64,000 nucleotides of DNA from Paramacrobiotus metropolitanus. Its lineage: Eukaryota; Tardigrada; Eutardigrada; Parachela; Macrobiotidae. The stretch is taken from contig NW_026570505.1 in assembly GCF_019649055.1 (NCBI RefSeq), forward strand, positions 1 through 64,000, in the 5' to 3' direction. Below, piece by piece: positions 52,500-61,862 of this stretch. The translations under genes were made by a program, and so were the position numbers. The number at the start of each line of letters is the position of its first letter. The stretch's first letter is position 1. The notes under the pieces are model-generated. The model made no database searches and had not been told where the DNA came from. It saw only the letters and a program-made list of their open reading frames with translations.

Positions 52500-53390
52500 G
52501 TTACCACAGAGAATGGGACTTACCCCGCAGCCGAAGTATGAATCGAGATGCGCGGACTGCAAACGGAACAGTTTGGACTTGTCCGGCCGGAGGGAAAACT
52601 CTCGACGATAGTACTTCCCCTGCGCGTACCACTTGCGAGCCGGTTTTCGCGACGAAAATGAAAGAGCCAATTGCTTCTACCTAGAAGTGGTGAGAGGCAA
52701 CTTCGACGCGTACTGGCACATGACCAACCGAGACGGACGCCACCTGATCCCCCTACTAAGGGATCATGAACAGATAGAGATCCACGATCTCTACACGCAG
52801 CGTAGCGGCGACAGACTCCCCGGCTGGAGCAGCATGGGCACACAACCGCCAACTCTCAGCCAAACTGCGTTAGAGAAGAAGGCAGAACGCGATTATCAAC
52901 GTAACAGTCGGTCCCGTAACACGGGCTTGACCATTCATCAGGGCGCGGTCAAACGGCCGTCCAGAAAACCCACGACCAGTCCCACCAGCGCCGGCAATCG
53001 CCAGGCCCTCAGCCCGACGGGCATGAGGTGTCAACTTCGGCGACAGACGACCAGTTCATAACCGCCGTGAACAAACAGATGGTGGACCGGGTGGCCAAAC
53101 AGCTAATGGAAGGAGGACTGCTGGACGCCCAAAAGGGCCAGGACGACTCGACGCCTACCCAACAGTATGCGCCCGCGCCACCGGCACCGCTACCGCGGCA
53201 GCCAGATGACTTGCACCATTACATTGAGAATCGACACCAGGACCAAACCGGTCACCAGAACCGTGGCCGTCTTCAGGAGCGCCCGCCACAAACGCGGACC
53301 TCGCCTGGAAAGAGGAAGGAGGAAGATGGCTTGGTTGTCTCCCGCACTAACGAGAGGCCTGAGCGAACCTTTAGCTCAGTGGCTTAGAAT
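52500..53390 (+). pseudogene. Extra block: Cys-containing and Pro/Arg-rich segment
   Basis: Before 52633 one frame reads RCADCKRNSLDLSGR, a CxxC that may be part of a zinc finger. 52633-53061 continues with CFYLEVVRGNFDAYWHM and a Pro/Ser/Arg-rich tail, and 53028-53387 in another frame is Gln/Pro/Arg-rich. No family is recognised. Confidence 0.42.
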
Positions 53391-53408
53391 ATCAGCATAC
53401 ATGTCCCA

Positions 53409-54280
53409 ATGGACACGGATACCGCACCGCCGTCATCGGACCCACCGGCCCGATCTGACGCAAGCACCAGTGCAGCGGACTTTGGCCCATACAAATACGC
53501 CTCGGGCCAAGGCGTCAACATCCGGCCACGTTCCCATCGGGAGGTGACGGATTACATTATGAAGGCCATTCCATACCCACGGAATAAATGGGCCCAGATT
53601 GACGCCATCATCCAGGACCTGTAGAACTTTGTCAGGTCGTCCGGACTTGAACGGGATTTCCAGCAAAAAGACTAACCCCACACCTTCAGCATGGCTGAGC
53701 ACATTGCAAATCGTGAGGAATACCCGATAGTCCGTGACAGCGCACTATCGTGCAGCACGGATGTGAACCTGTTGAGCGAACCCATTACACGTCCGGACTG
53801 GAATGACTTGTGCGAACTGCACCTATGCGATGACCAGTTGGATCTCGCCAAATATCTGGCTCAGTTCGTCCTACCGGACGCGAACGCCAGTTTCCTGGTC
53901 AAAGGAGCACGGGCTGCAATGCGAATCCCGCGCAGACCGGAGAATTATGAAAAATCCCACCGGGGACCTATATGTATTCATGGAACGGCACAGTCATGCG
54001 TATCTTCGCGGCCAGACTTGGTCATTTGCGAAGCCACTGGGAACTTGAGGTTGCCTGCCGGCAAGGGATGATCATCCCTCAACTCCTCACCCATGTGGCC
54101 CTGCTCGGAAACCAGATCCATGAGATCGAAGAAGGAGTCACGATACAGAGCGTACTGAACACCTTCAGGAGCCGCGCCAAAGAGTATCGCTATCGCCAGC
54201 CGAGCGACCACGATAAGGCAGCCGAGGCGTTCGTTAACCGAACGGCCGGGCGAAAACTTCCAACGAAGTTCCGCACCTAA
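53409..54280 (+). pseudogene. Extra block: C-terminal segment with a second DWNDL motif
   Basis: 53409-54071 is one frame with a stop at 53622-53624. It has TRPDWNDLCELHLCDDQ, which echoes HRDWTDLAEIHL at about 50540. 53972-54280 in another frame (RIFAARLGHLRSHWELEVAC) seems to be its continuation. This is the last coding-like part of element B. Confidence 0.47.
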
Positions 54281-55139
54281 CGCTCAGCGGCATCGTCTTC
54301 GCAGAACCAGACCTTGGCTGACCAATGTGGTCAAGAAGCCCAACCGGCTGGTATCTCCAGTCACCAGTACTAAGAGACGGAAGAAGAACTGGCGCTCATG
54401 GAAGAAATCGTCGTCGACCCACTGCACCCAGAACGGGCCGACGAGTGTCATGACCAAGGACATTCCTGCATGTCGGCCATAGAAGTGGACCGATATTGGC
54501 ATAGAAGTGGCCCGGTCGCCTAGAAGTGGGACCATAATGCTGAAGCGGAACTTGACCACCATCGTGGGTACAATCCAGCGGTTGTTACCCTCGCCCAACA
54601 AACGTGGCTTACGGCCATGTTACGTCTACCTCACCGGACCTTAATTCCTGAGTCTTAACCGGATTCCCCGGAATGGCTAAGGTTTAGCGGCTGGGACCAT
54701 GAATTTGGCCTGGCCATCCCAGACCATCCGACGGAGTCCACCGGACCGAACTTGGCGCGAGATAATTTCCCCGGCATGGAAGAGATTCAGCGCCCGGAAG
54801 GTTTCGACGGCCCGCATAGAAGTTGCGACAAGCCGTGGACCAGTCCTGGCCCGCATATAAGTTGCGACAAGCCATGGGCAAGCCCTGGCCCATAGAAGTT
54901 GGACCAGTTCCGCTATGAGTCTGGGGACCATATGCGGCTCACGAGTCTAGCTGCTATACCAGGCAAGAGGGACCAGTGAGTTAATGGGAGCCACATAGAG
55001 ATTGTGGTACACCCATTTTTGCATGCACCGCCCAGAGGCAAAACCAAAGATTTCACCAGCGCCCAGAGGCCAAACTAAGATCCTTCTAGTCAGCAGACCG
55101 GATACTCCGTGGTAAACGCCTACCGGCGCCCACAACTTA
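54281..55139 (+). other. Element B 3' region with AGAAGT words and a 39-bp tandem repeat
   Basis: No coding sequence recognised. YAGAAGT or ATAGAAGT occurs at about 54480, 54501, 54520, 54816 and 54891. 54811-54905 is a tandem repeat of about 39 bp (CCCGCATAGAAGTTGCGACA onward), two full units and part of a third. Confidence 0.6.
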
Positions 55140-56628
55140 AATTTTTTGAAGTCTAGCCAGGCCCATCTGATGTTTTCGTCAGAAGCCTTTAATTTTTGTT
55201 ATGGCCACGGTCTCAAAAAATTTGCCTATCTGACATGGTAGTTAACTCATGGCCCACGGCCAGTGAGACGGACAAGATTCAACGAATCTTTAACTTTGGC
55301 CCGCCAATTACCTTGGCGCGCCACCTTGGCTTGCCATCCACCTTGGACCATCGAAAAAACGACTAAGTCCATTTTGGCCCGCAAAACGGTGTGGCCCGCC
55401 GAAAAAAAACTAAGTCCATAACGGAGAGCTAAACGCCGGCCACACAGGGCCTTCACGTCCTGCACCCGCCAGAGACATGCCCCGACATACAGGAGCTCCA
55501 TAACCCGCCCAAGGCATGTCAGCGACCGAGTTGGACCGCCCCAACGAGTTTGGTCCATCACACCACTTCGGTCATGGGACTTAGAAAATTTCCCACTATG
55601 GCCCTCTTGGACTTAGAAGATATTTGGCCCGAGATGCATGACCCAACCGGGGCGCACTCGTACTTAGAAATTTTTGGCCCGAGGCGCACGACCAAACCGG
55701 CATGCAGGGCCAAACCAGTTGAAGTTAGAAACCCAAATGGACCACCCGAACGGGATCGGTTCATTGTACCATTCTGGGCACTGGGAAGGAATCCGACAGG
55801 AATCCCACTCCCGCCAGAGCATACGGGACCGGTCCAACAAAGGCATGGTAGAGACTAAAGTATGGACCACTCTAACGGGTTCGGTCAATTGCATCATTTT
55901 GGTCATCCCCCATCTGACATGTTGCACCACTCCTTTCCAGAGGCCTTACTCACAAAAGCCTCTTATGGACCGCCCAACCGGGACTGGTCCATCATACCTT
56001 GAAGGGGACAAAACTGTCCTTGCAAAAGCAACGGTGCCTTCCATTCTTTCCGCACAGCTGAACTACTACACTGGACACTGTGGACATCTCTGGGAACCGT
56101 CGCCCCGGTTCCACAAGACCAGACCAATCCTACCAGATTAAGCGGACCGTTGACTAGGACCCGTGTGTGCAGAATCTGCCCTGTGGACAAGCCTAGTCGG
56201 AATGAGTATTTTTGTTTAGTTTTTAACCACACCTAATTTTTCTAGACTTAATAACCAAAGAAATTGATGTTCTTATTTAGCCTTCTAACCAAACGAATTG
56301 GCTTTGGGATCTCTAACCATGATCTTCCTTTACTTTAAATCTTACTTGAATTGTGATGTTTACTTTAATGAGCCTTTTAAACTTTATTTTTTTACTTCAC
56401 CGACCAAAGAAGCCTCATCACATCACACTCGAACCTGCAGCACACAAAGTGCCCTCCAGATTTCGGCCGTTCGGTGCATGCACCGCGGGTCTGGAGACAG
56501 CGGCCCTACCAGGCAACAGACAAAGTGTCATCTGGCCCTACCGGGTATCGGATCCTGGCACCCTACCGGGTTGGCCAGGGGCAGAGTCGAAAGGTGCTCG
56601 CAGGAGCTCCCACTCCCGCCTAGAGGCA
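55140..56628 (+). other. Element B 3' untranslated region with dispersed repeats
   Basis: No gene seen. A unit GGACCRCCC-AACGGG-TYGGTCCATCATACC recurs near 55533, 55739, 55865 and 55959. A CCCGCCAGAG-CAT word recurs at 55465 and 55807 and again at the LTR junction (56612-56628). Short open frames are not conserved. Confidence 0.55.
56612..56628 (+). promoter_or_regulatory. Conserved 17-nt sequence before the element B 3' LTR
   Basis: ACTCCCGCCTAGAGGCA directly precedes the LTR TG. The C-family LTR on the minus strand has ACTCCCGCCCAGAGGCA at the same place (25346-25330), 16 of 17 identical. It sits where a polypurine tract is expected, though it is not purine-rich. Confidence 0.65.
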
Positions 56629-56878
56629 TGTCAGAGACAGCTCACTCGGAGCGGTAGACACCTCTCGTGGCTTGCTCTGTCGCCCGCACGCAGATGGCCA
56701 CGCCATTCGTGCCGCTCATATACGCTGACGTAGTTAGCGTATACTTTGTCTACGCTGACCAATCAGCGCATTCGCTATGCACTTCTGGAGGTGCGGTCCA
56801 GCCTACGAGCGATGCCATGCTTTTTGGTTTCAGCTGTTTCGCAGCTGCAGCACGCCGCGGCATTATTACGTTATCACC
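56629..56878 (+). repeat. Element B 3' LTR, truncated after 250 bp
   Basis: Starts TGTCAGAGAC and matches 34430-34679 at about 94 percent by eye. Similarity stops abruptly at TTATCACC, before the polyadenylation signal. The palindrome has one change (GTTAGCG for GTCAGCG). Confidence 0.82.
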
Positions 56879-57744
56879 AGACTTGAGCCGCCTTTTTGCG
56901 GAGCGGGAAAATTCTCCGCCATTCCCGCCCCTCCGAGCTTTTTTGGAGGGCGGGAGCGGGCGGAAGTTTTGAGTTTGGTGGGACGGAGCGGGGAGGAAAA
57001 AATCTGAGCGGGCGGGAGCGGGGTTATTTTAAAGGCGGGCAGAGATCAAGCATAAAATAAATTTAAGATCATTTATGGAAATTTCTTACTATTTTTTATA
57101 GAATCTCCAACGGTTTTTGCGGCGAAATCACCTGTTGGCTGCGCGCTTCGCGAGAAATTGGTAACTGGTGTGGTCTTGAAAAAAGCAAGAAGAGAAAACA
57201 TAAAACATACCAGAAAACGTTACTTCTGACATAATTATGCTGTCAGCTCAAACTCAACACAGGCATTAAAAATGACCTTTGATTAACAGCAAACGGTTAA
57301 AGCAATTAACAACAAAACGAAACAAAACAATTTAAACATTCGTATAAGGAGAATTTTCTGCTAGGGGAAAACGCAGTTTTCAGAGCTATGTCCATAGCAT
57401 TTAATTGGTTGAATCCTCACAGGACCCCATTTTCTGTTGTTGCATCATCTACGGAGCATACCGGCCATATCCGTCGGAATCTATCCAGACCAAACCCAGT
57501 AGCTTACGATTGGCTGACCCCGCGTCTGAAAGCCATCATGCTCTGCTCGCGAGACTGGAGTAAATCCAGAACGTCTTAATGCTAAAATATTGATAATCAT
57601 TGACGTACTATATATCGCAAAAAACGATAGTATCCTGGACTGTAGTTGTTCGTAAATTTCCGCGGTTTCTTTGGTTTCTGGCGTGTTTTTCTTTACAATT
57701 TACTTTTCAGTACGCAATAGTTTTTCTTGAAACTTCTTCGAATC
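56879..57744. other. GC-rich minisatellite then non-coding sequence
   Basis: 56895-57040 is rich in GGGCGGGAGCGG units with an imperfect hairpin (CCCGCCCCTCC / GGAGGGCGGGA), and G-quadruplex formation is plausible. 57040-57744 is AT-rich; the short open frame 57388-57579 has no motif. Confidence 0.6.
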
Positions 57745-57836
57745 TCCTAACCTAAGAAGCCCAAGAAATCTAAGAATAACCTAAGAAACCTAAGAAACCT
57801 AAGAAACCCAAGAAACCTTAGAATAACCTAAGAAAC
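57745..57836. repeat. CCTAAGAAA microsatellite at the element C insertion site
   Basis: About nine imperfect 9-10 bp units, directly abutting the LTR TG. The same unit forms the centre of the foldback-like element (22100-22175). Confidence 0.8.
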
Positions 57837-58225
57837 TGTTGGGCCAGTCGCCATGGCAGCCTACGAGTATGGCAGCCAGCGACAGTCCCGCTTCCGGTGC
57901 ACGGCTCGGTGGTGCACAATATCGCACACACTCACGCCTGCACGCACTCGCTTAGTCGACGCCGAATCACTGGCCTCGACTCCGCCTTGCCGCACCTACG
58001 GCTTGACGTCTCGGCCAATCAGCGCTCGCTATCGCTCGTGTTGGATCTACCCAGTGCCGCGTTAGGCATCTCTACGTTACGGCTCGATATGCTGTTTGTT
58101 CATGATTTAGTAGACATTCACACGCCTTGCTGTACACTAGCATATGCGATATCGAGCCTTCCCGTGCTTTGTGTTTTGGTTCTTGACTTATTGATTCCTC
58201 AATAAAGCCATTGTTCACCGTTTCA
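57837..58225 (+). repeat. Element C 5' LTR
   Basis: Starts TGTTGGGCCAGTCG. It contains a CCAATCAGCG block, a hairpin GGCTCGATAT (58081-58090) / ATATCGAGCC (58149-58158) and AATAAA (58201-58206). It aligns with the minus-strand LTR at 24929-25329. The inner end is uncertain because the PBS is missing; 58218-58259 forms a 12-bp hairpin there. Confidence 0.75.
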
Positions 58226-58604
58226 GGTCCGGAAATCAACATACCCAGACCTGAAACGGACCTCGGGGACTCCGAAGATGACGTCACCGGACCCGAAGCC
58301 CCGAACCGGGACCCTAACTTGGACCTCGGACTCACCGAGGCCGACTTCGGGAAGTCAAAAGTCGTCATCGGGGACACGGCAGCCGGGCAAGGCCCCTAAC
58401 ACCGGGGCTCGCACCCCGACCCAACAGGTCGGAACCCCGAAAACCCGATCTGCAACCCCTACTTCTCCGGCTAAAAAGTCCATCTCCCCGGCCGAGTTCC
58501 GGTTTTCACCGTCCGAAACCGAAGGAACCTCGGCCACCGGGCTTTAGACCCCGGTTACAGGTCCTTCCCCGGGAAGTGAACCCATACTGACTCAAACTAG
58601 CCGG
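58226..58604 (+). pseudogene. Element C residual gag N-terminal sequence
   Basis: Pro/Thr/Asp-rich coding-like sequence in two frames (58211-58399 and 58278-58547). It follows the LTR directly, and no homologue of the A/B gag N-terminus (NDY block) is found, so a deletion from the LTR into gag is likely. Confidence 0.5.
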
Positions 58605-59675
58605 GTGGAATCGTCTCGGAAGTCAAATTCCGCGTCGCTTCAGAAGGAGAAGTCGACAACGGACCTTCGAACGACATTACCCATGTTCGAACCCTCGGAA
58701 CCCCGGGCCAGTAAGACACCGTCACCGACTGACGATGTGTTCGACGGTACCGTGCTGCCCAATCAGGCGACCGGACGCCCAGACAGCTCGCAAGGGTTCT
58801 TCCGAACTCCGATACCGAAGCAGTACCCGGGTTCCCACATCGGAGCCTTGGACTACACCCCTCACCGGTACCTAACTAAAACTCCTCCGGAGAAGATCCA
58901 AGATCCAAATGTTCTCCGGCAACGAATCTACGAACTGCAGAATCAGCTCGTGGCCGCGAACAATATTGTGGAGTCGACGGAGAACGTCTTATCACAAACG
59001 GTAACCAGCCATCAGCGTGAGCGCAGGAAACTCATAGCTGACTTAGATAGCGCGCACATCGCTATCGGTGATCTCACCCAGCGGATCGAACGGAGAGAGG
59101 CCCAGTTTAAAGCAACTGAAGCGCCCTGCCGATATGACGAGAACGAAGTCATCCGACTCCAGGATATACTGGAGCAGTCTCGCACCGAAGTGGTCGCCTT
59201 GCGCCTGGACTTGGAGGAGCGGCTATCGACCCTCGGTGACTCGGAGGCTGGCTCGGCCTACCTGCAGAACATGCTGGGCCGAGTAGATGAATACCGGGAG
59301 GAGAACAACCGACTGAAACAGGGCATCATCTGCCTGGAAGGAGAGATTGACGAGCTCCAATCAGAGCTCGAAGTCCTCCGGCAAGCCTACGAGAATCTCC
59401 GACTGAACCAGAACGACCCGGAGGGTATAGCTGTAGACCTTCGGCTATGCCAAACCGTACGTGGCATACATGCCGGCCCTGTACCTCCCGGTAGCCCAAC
59501 AGGCACAACCGGCGATACAGGCCCATCAGCCTGCGCCACCCGAACAGGACGTTGCGCAAGCCCGACTGGAGGGCTACGAGAGGCCGAAACCGCTATGAAG
59601 AGCGGATGGCTCATATTGCAGCCAAGAAGCTTCGGGGCGATCTGCCGAAGTTCGACGGCGAACGATCCAAGGTAG
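58605..59675 (+). CDS. Element C gag coiled-coil region
   Basis: 356 open codons. PSPTDDVFDGT, KTPPEKIQDPNVLRQRIYEL and NQLVAANNIVESTENV align with A and B. About 200 residues of heptads follow (DILEQSRTEVVALRLDLEER, EGEIDELQSELEVLRQAYEN). The last about 80 codons are out of frame with the original spacer. It is the best preserved copy of the coil. Confidence 0.8.
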   Translation: MESSRKSNSASLQKEKSTTDLRTTLPMFEPSEPRASKTPSPTDDVFDGTVLPNQATGRPDSSQGFFRTPIPKQYPGSHIGALDYTPHRYLTKTPPEKIQDPNVLRQRIYELQNQLVAANNIVESTENVLSQTVTSHQRERRKLIADLDSAHIAIGDLTQRIERREAQFKATEAPCRYDENEVIRLQDILEQSRTEVVALRLDLEERLSTLGDSEAGSAYLQNMLGRVDEYREENNRLKQGIICLEGEIDELQSELEVLRQAYENLRLNQNDPEGIAVDLRLCQTVRGIHAGPVPPGSPTGTTGDTGPSACATRTGRCASPTGGLREAETAMKSGWLILQPRSFGAICRSSTANDPR

Positions 59676-60496
59676 AGGGGTGGATCACCAAAATCCGGCG
59701 AATCTCTCGCCAGGAGGCGGACGATATCGGAAGGTCCAACACCGCCTTCAGTGAACGAAGTGGAGATCGTCCACACCGGGCAAGCCTTGGACTGGTACCA
59801 GAACCAGTCAGCCCTGAAACCCGAGGAGAACGGCTGGCCAGTAGAATACTGGCTCAAGCAGTTCGCAACTCGCTTCGCGGAGACAGATAAGCAGGTGACG
59901 GCGATAGCGGATATCACCAATCGGAAGTACAAGTTCGGCCAAGAAACCCCGGAGCAGTACTACGATGCTATCAACACCTCCAACAGCGAGGCAATCTCAG
60001 CGACCAGCTGGCCGTCCACTACCTGCGGGCAAATATCCTGGAGACGAACCTACGTTCAGCCTTGGACATTCGAATGCCGAAAACTACGCAGGAGTTCCGA
60101 GACTACCGGCGGGACTTTAATCGGGGGAGGCCAACGTACGAGGTCCAGAAGGGCGGCAACGTTAACAACTACATAACCGTCAGAACGGCGACGCCCGTCC
60201 AGACGACTCAACAGGCTCCCGCATACATCCAGCCCAGTTCGCCGGGTTACCAGAATGTGCAACCAGAGCTTCACCGACCAAGCCCCCCGGCGACACCTCC
60301 TCCTCAAGCCCGAGCAAAACTTGACCAGACTTGGGCAGCGATGGCGGCGTTGAACCTCAACGGATCCCCAATAGGGACCGTGGTTCCGCCGCCCGCTTAT
60401 GGAACAGTGGCCAACCGAGGCGACCTAGGAGCCCCGGCTACGGCCAACCTCAGAGCCAGGGGTATGGCTCCGGAGGTGGATATGGAAGCGGAGTAG
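59552..60496 (+). pseudogene. Element C gag capsid
   Basis: Split over three frames: LPKFDGERSKVEGWITKIRR (59640), WPVEYWLKQFATRF and GQETPEQYYDAIN (59830-59980), DIRMPKTTQEFRDYRRDF (60062). The order matches A and B. Confidence 0.8.
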
Positions 60497-61086
60497 CCCC
60501 ACAATATGGAGGCTCCGGCAGAAGACGTGGCGGCGAGAATCGCGGCCGCGGGAACTTCGGCAACCGCGGAGGCGGAGGCGGCCAGGCGCAGAATGCCCAA
60601 CGGCAACCCCGCACACCACAGCAGGAGGCTCGCCAATTAACGACCTATGTCGATCGGATGGAAGCTAAGTTCTTCCAGTGGACACAGGACGGAACGTTCT
60701 CGTGTCCCCACTGCATGTGGGGCAACCACAACCAAGCGAGTTGTAGGTATGCCGGACTCCGAGAGCAGGACAACCCTAACCGGAGATGGTACCAGGATTG
60801 GAGGTACCGGTACGACAATGGATGGCCACTGGGTTCGGCGAACCCGAACTATGCCAACATAGTACCGGCACCACGTCCCCGTCAGCAGAATACCGGCGGA
60901 GGAAATCAGCAGCCTGCCCAAGGAAGCGGAGGTAACCGTCAGAATGGCGGTCGGCCTCCGTTGGCAACACCGCCACCTGGCCAACGGCCGCAATTACCGA
61001 CCTCCCCGGCTCCCAATAGGAGCCAGAGTGGGTTTTCACCGGTAGCTAGCGGGCCGGCCCCGGGAACGTCCCAGGGAAACGGCTAA
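60331..61086 (+). CDS. Element C gag C-terminus: CCHC nucleocapsid
   Basis: Gly/Arg-rich sequence, then the knuckle C-x2-C-x4-H-x4-C (CPHCMWGNHNQASC), NPNRRWYQDWRYRY and NPNYANIVPAPRPRQ. The latter is almost the same in element A. It ends at TAA 61084-61086, three codons before the ATGA where element A gag ends. Confidence 0.87.
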   Translation: MGSDGGVEPQRIPNRDRGSAARLWNSGQPRRPRSPGYGQPQSQGYGSGGGYGSGVAPQYGGSGRRRGGENRGRGNFGNRGGGGGQAQNAQRQPRTPQQEARQLTTYVDRMEAKFFQWTQDGTFSCPHCMWGNHNQASCRYAGLREQDNPNRRWYQDWRYRYDNGWPLGSANPNYANIVPAPRPRQQNTGGGNQQPAQGSGGNRQNGGRPPLATPPPGQRPQLPTSPAPNRSQSGFSPVASGPAPGTSQGNG

Positions 61087-61091
61087 GGTCG

Positions 61092-61862
61092 ATGAGCTCC
61101 GGTGACTCATTCGACCTCCGTCATCCAACGGAACCACCGGATAAGGATAACCCTACTAACCGGATTAACCCTTTAGACACAACTTGGAATGTTGACTTGG
61201 ATTTAGCCTCCGCAACGGTCAGCGAAGCAGCCACAACATTGGCGGCGGGGACGGTAGCCCAATTAGGCACCGGACTTCCCCGGTTCGGAAACTCGGAGAA
61301 CCGACCCGAACCTCGCAGCACCAATAATGCGGCTCCCGGACCAGAAGAGGTATCCGGGGGCATCGGGCAAGGAACTTTGGCTCGATCGGCAGGAGCAAGA
61401 AATGCTCCACCCGGCCACAGAAGGGGAGTCGGAGGGGTCGGTCGAGGATCTCGGAACCGACCGGCCGGGACGAGAAACGTCACCGAGCCGCCTGGAGGGT
61501 TCAGTACCCAATTAGGTACTTCGAACCCCGGGCTTAGCGGACAACCGGGACGCCAGCCCCACACCTTACAGGATGCCAGAATGACATCCGAACCGTCACC
61601 GGTAGGCCAACCGGGAAGACGGCCCGTCGAAAGAACGGAAGATCCCGTTGCACGAACAAAGACTCCGGAGGGATGGGAATCAGTCCCATTGGAAGCACAG
61701 GCACCCGTCTACTCTCGGCCGGAGGAAGCGGACCTCTTCCAACGTCAGCCAGCGAGAATTGTAACTGGCTCACGAACGTTCATCAACATGCAGTACAACC
61801 TATCTACACTGCGAGAGGGAGAACCAACCATGGAAGAACGGATTAAAAGCAAACAACCTTAA
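61092..61862 (+). CDS. Element C start of pol
   Basis: 256 open codons starting MSSGDSFDLRHPTEPPDKD; the ATG overlaps a TGA in the gag frame (ATGA at 61092-61095). It has Gly/Arg-rich repeats, then EAQAPVYSRPEEADLF and MEERI, shared with A. It stops where the protease active site should begin, so the DTG is missing. Confidence 0.75.
   Translation: MSSGDSFDLRHPTEPPDKDNPTNRINPLDTTWNVDLDLASATVSEAATTLAAGTVAQLGTGLPRFGNSENRPEPRSTNNAAPGPEEVSGGIGQGTLARSAGARNAPPGHRRGVGGVGRGSRNRPAGTRNVTEPPGGFSTQLGTSNPGLSGQPGRQPHTLQDARMTSEPSPVGQPGRRPVERTEDPVARTKTPEGWESVPLEAQAPVYSRPEEADLFQRQPARIVTGSRTFINMQYNLSTLREGEPTMEERIKSKQP

Larger units (their letters stand above)
34430..56878 (+). mobile_element. Element B: giant Gypsy-like LTR retrotransposon with an 11-kb extra 3' coding block
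   Basis: A 250-bp direct repeat at 34430-34679 and 56629-56878 (about 94 percent identical) starts TGYCAGAGAC at both ends and bounds a unit of 22.4 kb. Inside, on one strand, are PBS, leader, gag, a deleted pol, integrase with AT-hook tail, then about 11 kb of further decayed coding sequence. The 5' LTR continues to a polyadenylation signal and PBS; the 3' LTR stops after its first 250 bp. B interrupts the FLYWCH-MULE gene. It lacks protease and most RT, so it is dead. A LINE fragment lies at 44158-45239. Confidence 0.8.

Noticed and set aside
45600-54280. Extra block of element B as an envelope (env) gene, which would make B an errantivirus-like element
   Set aside because: No signal peptide, no membrane-spanning stretch and no Cys-rich ectodomain pattern is visible in any frame; the segments are charged, Pro-rich or helical.
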